Shown one piece after another: positions 60,679 to 64,000 of a stretch of 64,000 nucleotides of DNA (within the stretch, counting starts at the first letter, position 1; the number at the start of each line of letters is the position of its first letter). The notes beneath the pieces were generated by a model. It searched no databases, was not told where the DNA came from, and saw only the letters and a program-made list of their open reading frames with translations. A program made the position numbers and the translations under genes. The DNA is taken from the NCBI GenBank assembly GCA_035266865.1, contig DATFMR010000028.1:31713-95712 (forward strand), read 5' to 3'. This DNA comes from JAKAGZ01 sp035266865. GTDB taxonomy: Bacteria; Bacteroidota; Ignavibacteria; Ignavibacteriales; Ignavibacteriaceae.

Positions 60679-63600
60679 ATGGTATCCGGAAATTCAAATA
60701 AAGAAAATATAATTACGAAGTTAATTGAGTGGTCTATCAACAATAAATTTATGGTAATAATATTTACCGTAGCATTAATACTTGGTGGAATCTGGGCAGT
60801 GTACAACACCAAAATTGATGCAATTCCCGACCTCAGCGATGTACAGGTAATCATTTATACCGAGTACCCCGGGCAGGGACCGCAAATTGTCGAAAACCAG
60901 GTTACTTATCCGTTGACTACAAAAATGTTATCCGTTCCCGGTGCAAAAGATGTTCGCGGATATTCGATGTTCGGGTTTTCAATGGTTTATATAATCTTTG
61001 AAGACGGCACAGATTTATACTGGGCAAGAAGTCGTGTACTTGAATATTTAAGCGGATTACGCAATGCTTTACCGGAAGGAGTAAGTCCGCAGCTTGGACC
61101 CGATGCAACAGGTCTCGGCTGGGTTTACCAGTATACCCTTCAATCTGATAAAAGAGATTTGCAGGAATTAAGATCTATCCAGGATTTCTTTTTGAAATAT
61201 GAATTGTCCTCTCTCCCGGGTGTATCCGAGGTTGCAAGCGTAGGTGGATTTGTAAAACAGTACCAGGTAAATGTTGATCCAACCAAACTCGCTTACTATG
61301 GAATTCCGCTGCAAAAAATCAAAATGGCAATAAAGCAAAGCAACAACGATGTCGGCGGAAGATTACTGGAAATGGGGGAAGCGGAATATATGGTTCGTGG
61401 ACTCGGATATATAAAAAGTGTGGACGATCTGAAAAAGATTTCGATCGGTATTTCACCAAAATCAGGTTCGCCAATTTATTTAAGTGATGTTGCAAATATT
61501 ACAATCGGCCCGGAGTTAAGAAGAGGCCTTGCTGAATGGAATGGCGAAGGAGAAACTGTCGGCGGCATAATAATTATGCGTTACGGCGAAAATGCATTAT
61601 CGGTTATTGATAAGGTGAAAGAGAGATTATCTGAATTAAAGAAATCCCTGCCGCCGGATGTTCAGATTAAAACCGCTTATGACAGATCAAATTTAATAAT
61701 CAGGGCAATTGATAATTTAAAGGATAAATTAACTGAAGAAACAATAATTGTTGCGCTTGTAATAATTTTATTCCTGCTCCACGTAAGAAGCTCGCTTGTT
61801 GCTATTTTCACACTTCCGACCGCAGTACTTGCCGCATTCCTGATCATGAAAATGCAGGGAATAAATGCAAACATTATGTCGCTTGGAGGCATAGCAATTG
61901 CGATCGGGGCAATGGTGGATGCCTCAATAATACTTGTGGAGAATGCGCAAACCCACATGGCGCATAACCAGGATTTACCGGAAAATAAGAGGAAAGAACA
62001 TTGGGCGGTAATTCTTGAATCGGCAAAGGAAGTAGCGCCTTCAATATTTTATTCGCTTCTGGTAATTACAATTTCTTTTATTCCTGTATTCACTTTGGAA
62101 CAGCAGGAAGGAAGAATGTTCAAACCGCTTGCGTTCACAAAAACGTATTCGATGGCTGCCGCTGCTATTTTAACAATAACCATTGTTCCTATTCTACTGG
62201 GTTATTTTGTCCGCGGCAGGATGAAAAAGGAAGAAGATAACCCGATTACAAAATTCCTGGCAAAGATATATCATCCTGTTGTTGATTTTGTAATGAATAA
62301 GAGATGGTGGATTATAGGCACAGCAGCATTAATTGTTTTTGCTACTTTCATTCCCTATTCAAAATTGGGCTCGGAATTCATGCCGCCGCTGAACGAAGGC
62401 GACCTCCTTTACATGCCCACAACGTTGCCGGGAATCTCGATAACAAAAGCAAAAGAAATTTTACAGCAAACTGATAAGATCATAAAATCATTTCCTGAAG
62501 TTGAATCTGTTTTCGGAAAAATCGGAAGAGCCGAAACACCTACAGACCCTGCCCCGCTTTCGATGATTGAAACGACTATTCAATTAAAACCGAAAGATCA
62601 GTGGCGCGAGGGAATGACAACTGATAAACTAATTGAAGAAATGAATTCAGCAATACAAATTCCCGGTTTAACAAACGCCTGGACAATGCCGATAAAAACC
62701 AGAATCGATATGCTCTCAACCGGAATTAAAACTCCTGTAGGAATTAAAATTGCCGGTCCTGATTTAAATGTTTTAAACAAGATTGGAAAAGAAATTGAAG
62801 ATATCGCAAAAACAATTCCCGGAACGCGTTCAGCTTATGCAGAAAGGTCTGTCGGCGGAAACTATGTAGATTTTAATATAGACCGCGATGAAATCGCACG
62901 CTACGGTCTTACAGTTGCAGATGTTCAGGATGTGTTTATGTCGGCAGTGGGCGGAATGAATATAACTAAAACTGTTGAAGGGCTTGAAAGATACCCGGTT
63001 AATTTAAGATACCAGAGAGACTACCGGGAAAATATTGAAGCGTTAAAAAGAGTTCTCGTTCCTACACCAGCGGGGGGAAATATTCCTCTTGATCAATTGG
63101 GACAGGTTGAAATTAAGAAAGGTCCGCCAATGATTAAGTCAGAGAATGCGCGTCCGAATACGTGGATATATATAGACATTCACAACATTGATGTCGGTAC
63201 ATACGTCGAAAACGCGCAAAAAATAATAAATGAAAAAGTAAAACTGCCGGCAGGCTATTCGCTTAAATGGAGCGGACAATTTGAATATATGGAACGTGCT
63301 TCAAAGCATCTTGCTGTTGTAATACCGCTTACAATATTAATTGTAATTATGCTTCTTTATATGAACACAAAATCACTTGTAAAAACGGGAATTGTACTTC
63401 TTGCACTGCCCTTTTCAATGGTTGGTGCAATATGGTATTTGTATTTCGCAGGATTCCATTTAAGCGTGGCTGTATGGGTTGGCATAATTGCACTGCTTGG
63501 CATCGATGCGGAAACAGGTGTTGTAATGCTCCTTTATCTCGACATAGCCTACGAAAAATTTAAAAAGAACGGAATGCTAAACAGCGTCGCTGATCTAAGA

Positions 63601-63846
63601 CTGGCAATATTTGATGGTGCGGTTAAAAGAGTAAGACCAAAAGTAATGACTGTTTTAACAATGTTCTTCGGACTTCTGCCAATATTAATTGGTATAGGAA
63701 CAGGTTCAGACGTTATGAAAAGAATTGCCGCACCTATGGTCGGAGGAATTCTCACAAGTTTAATAATGGAACTCACTGTATATCCGGCAATCTTTTTTGC
63801 ATTAAAGAAAAGAGAATTAAATAAACAATTAAAATCTATAAACTAA
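60679..63846 (+). CDS. cusA: CusA-type Cu(I)/Ag(I) efflux RND pump
   Basis: Inner-membrane RND transporter that exports Cu(I)/Ag(I) through the CusCBA channel. It has 1055 residues with the two-fold RND layout: large periplasmic loops between helices 1-2 and 7-8. The helix 4 proton-relay motif is GGIAIAIGAMVDASIILVEN. Three methionines of the CusA metal site have direct counterparts here: M579 in LLYMP, M629 in APLSMIETT and M678 in RIDMLSTGIK, with the same 50- and 49-residue spacings as M573, M623 and M672 of E. coli. This favours Cu/Ag over Zn/Co. GGAG lies 8 bases before the ATG. It is preceded by the palindromic repeat and followed by the next gene after 15 bases. Confidence 0.94.
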   Translation: MVSGNSNKENIITKLIEWSINNKFMVIIFTVALILGGIWAVYNTKIDAIPDLSDVQVIIYTEYPGQGPQIVENQVTYPLTTKMLSVPGAKDVRGYSMFGFSMVYIIFEDGTDLYWARSRVLEYLSGLRNALPEGVSPQLGPDATGLGWVYQYTLQSDKRDLQELRSIQDFFLKYELSSLPGVSEVASVGGFVKQYQVNVDPTKLAYYGIPLQKIKMAIKQSNNDVGGRLLEMGEAEYMVRGLGYIKSVDDLKKISIGISPKSGSPIYLSDVANITIGPELRRGLAEWNGEGETVGGIIIMRYGENALSVIDKVKERLSELKKSLPPDVQIKTAYDRSNLIIRAIDNLKDKLTEETIIVALVIILFLLHVRSSLVAIFTLPTAVLAAFLIMKMQGINANIMSLGGIAIAIGAMVDASIILVENAQTHMAHNQDLPENKRKEHWAVILESAKEVAPSIFYSLLVITISFIPVFTLEQQEGRMFKPLAFTKTYSMAAAAILTITIVPILLGYFVRGRMKKEEDNPITKFLAKIYHPVVDFVMNKRWWIIGTAALIVFATFIPYSKLGSEFMPPLNEGDLLYMPTTLPGISITKAKEILQQTDKIIKSFPEVESVFGKIGRAETPTDPAPLSMIETTIQLKPKDQWREGMTTDKLIEEMNSAIQIPGLTNAWTMPIKTRIDMLSTGIKTPVGIKIAGPDLNVLNKIGKEIEDIAKTIPGTRSAYAERSVGGNYVDFNIDRDEIARYGLTVADVQDVFMSAVGGMNITKTVEGLERYPVNLRYQRDYRENIEALKRVLVPTPAGGNIPLDQLGQVEIKKGPPMIKSENARPNTWIYIDIHNIDVGTYVENAQKIINEKVKLPAGYSLKWSGQFEYMERASKHLAVVIPLTILIVIMLLYMNTKSLVKTGIVLLALPFSMVGAIWYLYFAGFHLSVAVWVGIIALLGIDAETGVVMLLYLDIAYEKFKKNGMLNSVADLRLAIFDGAVKRVRPKVMTVLTMFFGLLPILIGIGTGSDVMKRIAAPMVGGILTSLIMELTVYPAIFFALKKRELNKQLKSIN

Positions 63847-63861
63847 AATGGGAGTACAAAA

Positions 63862-64000
63862 ATGAAAAAGTTCAATTTATTAACCATAGTAATATTAGGA
63901 ACCATATTATTTTATTCTGCAAATAATTTTGCACAAGATAAGAAAGAAAATTGCTGCGATGATTCCACCAAATGTAAAATGGGAAAAATGGATCACTCAA
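63862..64000 (+). CDS. Start of a Cys-rich exported protein, 3' end outside window
   Basis: Only the first 46 codons are in the window. A signal sequence (KKFNLLTIVILGTILFYSANNFAQ) is followed by a metal-binding-looking start of the mature protein: CCDDSTKCKMGKMDHS. GGAG is 7 bases before the ATG, and the gene follows cusA closely, so it belongs to the copper operon. It is probably another periplasmic metal-binding protein; nothing more can be said from the part seen. Confidence 0.7.
   Translation, partial: MKKFNLLTIVILGTILFYSANNFAQDKKENCCDDSTKCKMGKMDHS

Noticed and set aside
1..64000. CRISPR arrays, prophage, insertion sequences, rRNA or tRNA genes
   Set aside because: No regularly spaced repeats, transposase, integrase or phage structural genes, and no rRNA- or tRNA-like sequence was seen on either strand by eye.

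Overview
The window is about 64 kb of AT-rich chromosomal DNA (roughly one third G+C by eye). It is densely coding, with no rRNA, tRNA, CRISPR, prophage or IS element that I can see. The gene content points to the Bacteroidota/Chlorobiota side, most likely an Ignavibacteria-type organism. The evidence is a large secreted protein ending in a type IX secretion C-terminal tail with the YPNPFNPST motif, lipid A genes (a Gram-negative outer membrane), promoters of the TTG-N19-TAnnTTTG kind, a HYC_CC_PP-type metal protein, and a small basic protein resembling the Bacteroidota ribosomal family DUF4295. Many genes do carry GGAG-like Shine-Dalgarno sites, unlike typical Bacteroidetes, and several start at TTG.

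Layout. 1-2.3 kb: the end of a peptide-type ABC importer (two ATPases), a YbaK deacylase and a tiny ribosomal-like gene. 2.5-13.7 kb: a KamA-like radical SAM enzyme, a propeller lipoprotein, an alkyltransferase, an Nfu Fe-S carrier, asparaginase, murI, glnD, queF, queC and an MFS carrier. 13.8-25.1 kb: tpiA, a glycosidase-like/membrane fusion protein, smc, a HAD phosphatase, a membrane methyltransferase and the lipid A run lpxB-DUF374-lpxK. 25.2-37.8 kb: ppdK, queA-ispD, plsY-gpsA, a cysteine-bearing protein of unknown function, a dGTPase, an acetyltransferase and recG. 38.1-41.9 kb: a compact four-gene cluster of two ATP-grasp ligases, a GNAT acetyltransferase and a lysine 2,3-aminomutase. 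This is the best candidate here for an undescribed pathway, perhaps making a beta-lysine conjugate. 42.0-44.2 kb: a thioredoxin-like protein, NAD kinase and a WaaE-like glycosyltransferase.

44.5-52.1 kb is a seven-gene surface polysaccharide operon: Wzx-like flippase, CgeB-like glycosyltransferase, DUF268 methyltransferase, three more glycosyltransferases and a WcaJ-type initiating phosphosugar transferase. 52.2-56.5 kb holds a small membrane protein, a VOC protein, the type IX-secreted BNR-repeat protein and a small lipoprotein. From 57.0 kb to the end runs a copper/silver efflux operon: a Cys-rich metal protein, a TolC-like channel, a CusB adaptor with metal-binding modules at both ends, a CusA pump with the three-methionine Cu(I) site, and the start of another Cys-rich exported protein.

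Two intergenic spacers (around 5.83-5.95 kb and 60.55-60.64 kb) carry related palindromic repeats with inverted termini, and a degraded relative lies near 7.76-7.83 kb. Function calls rest on motifs read by eye; no database search was run.
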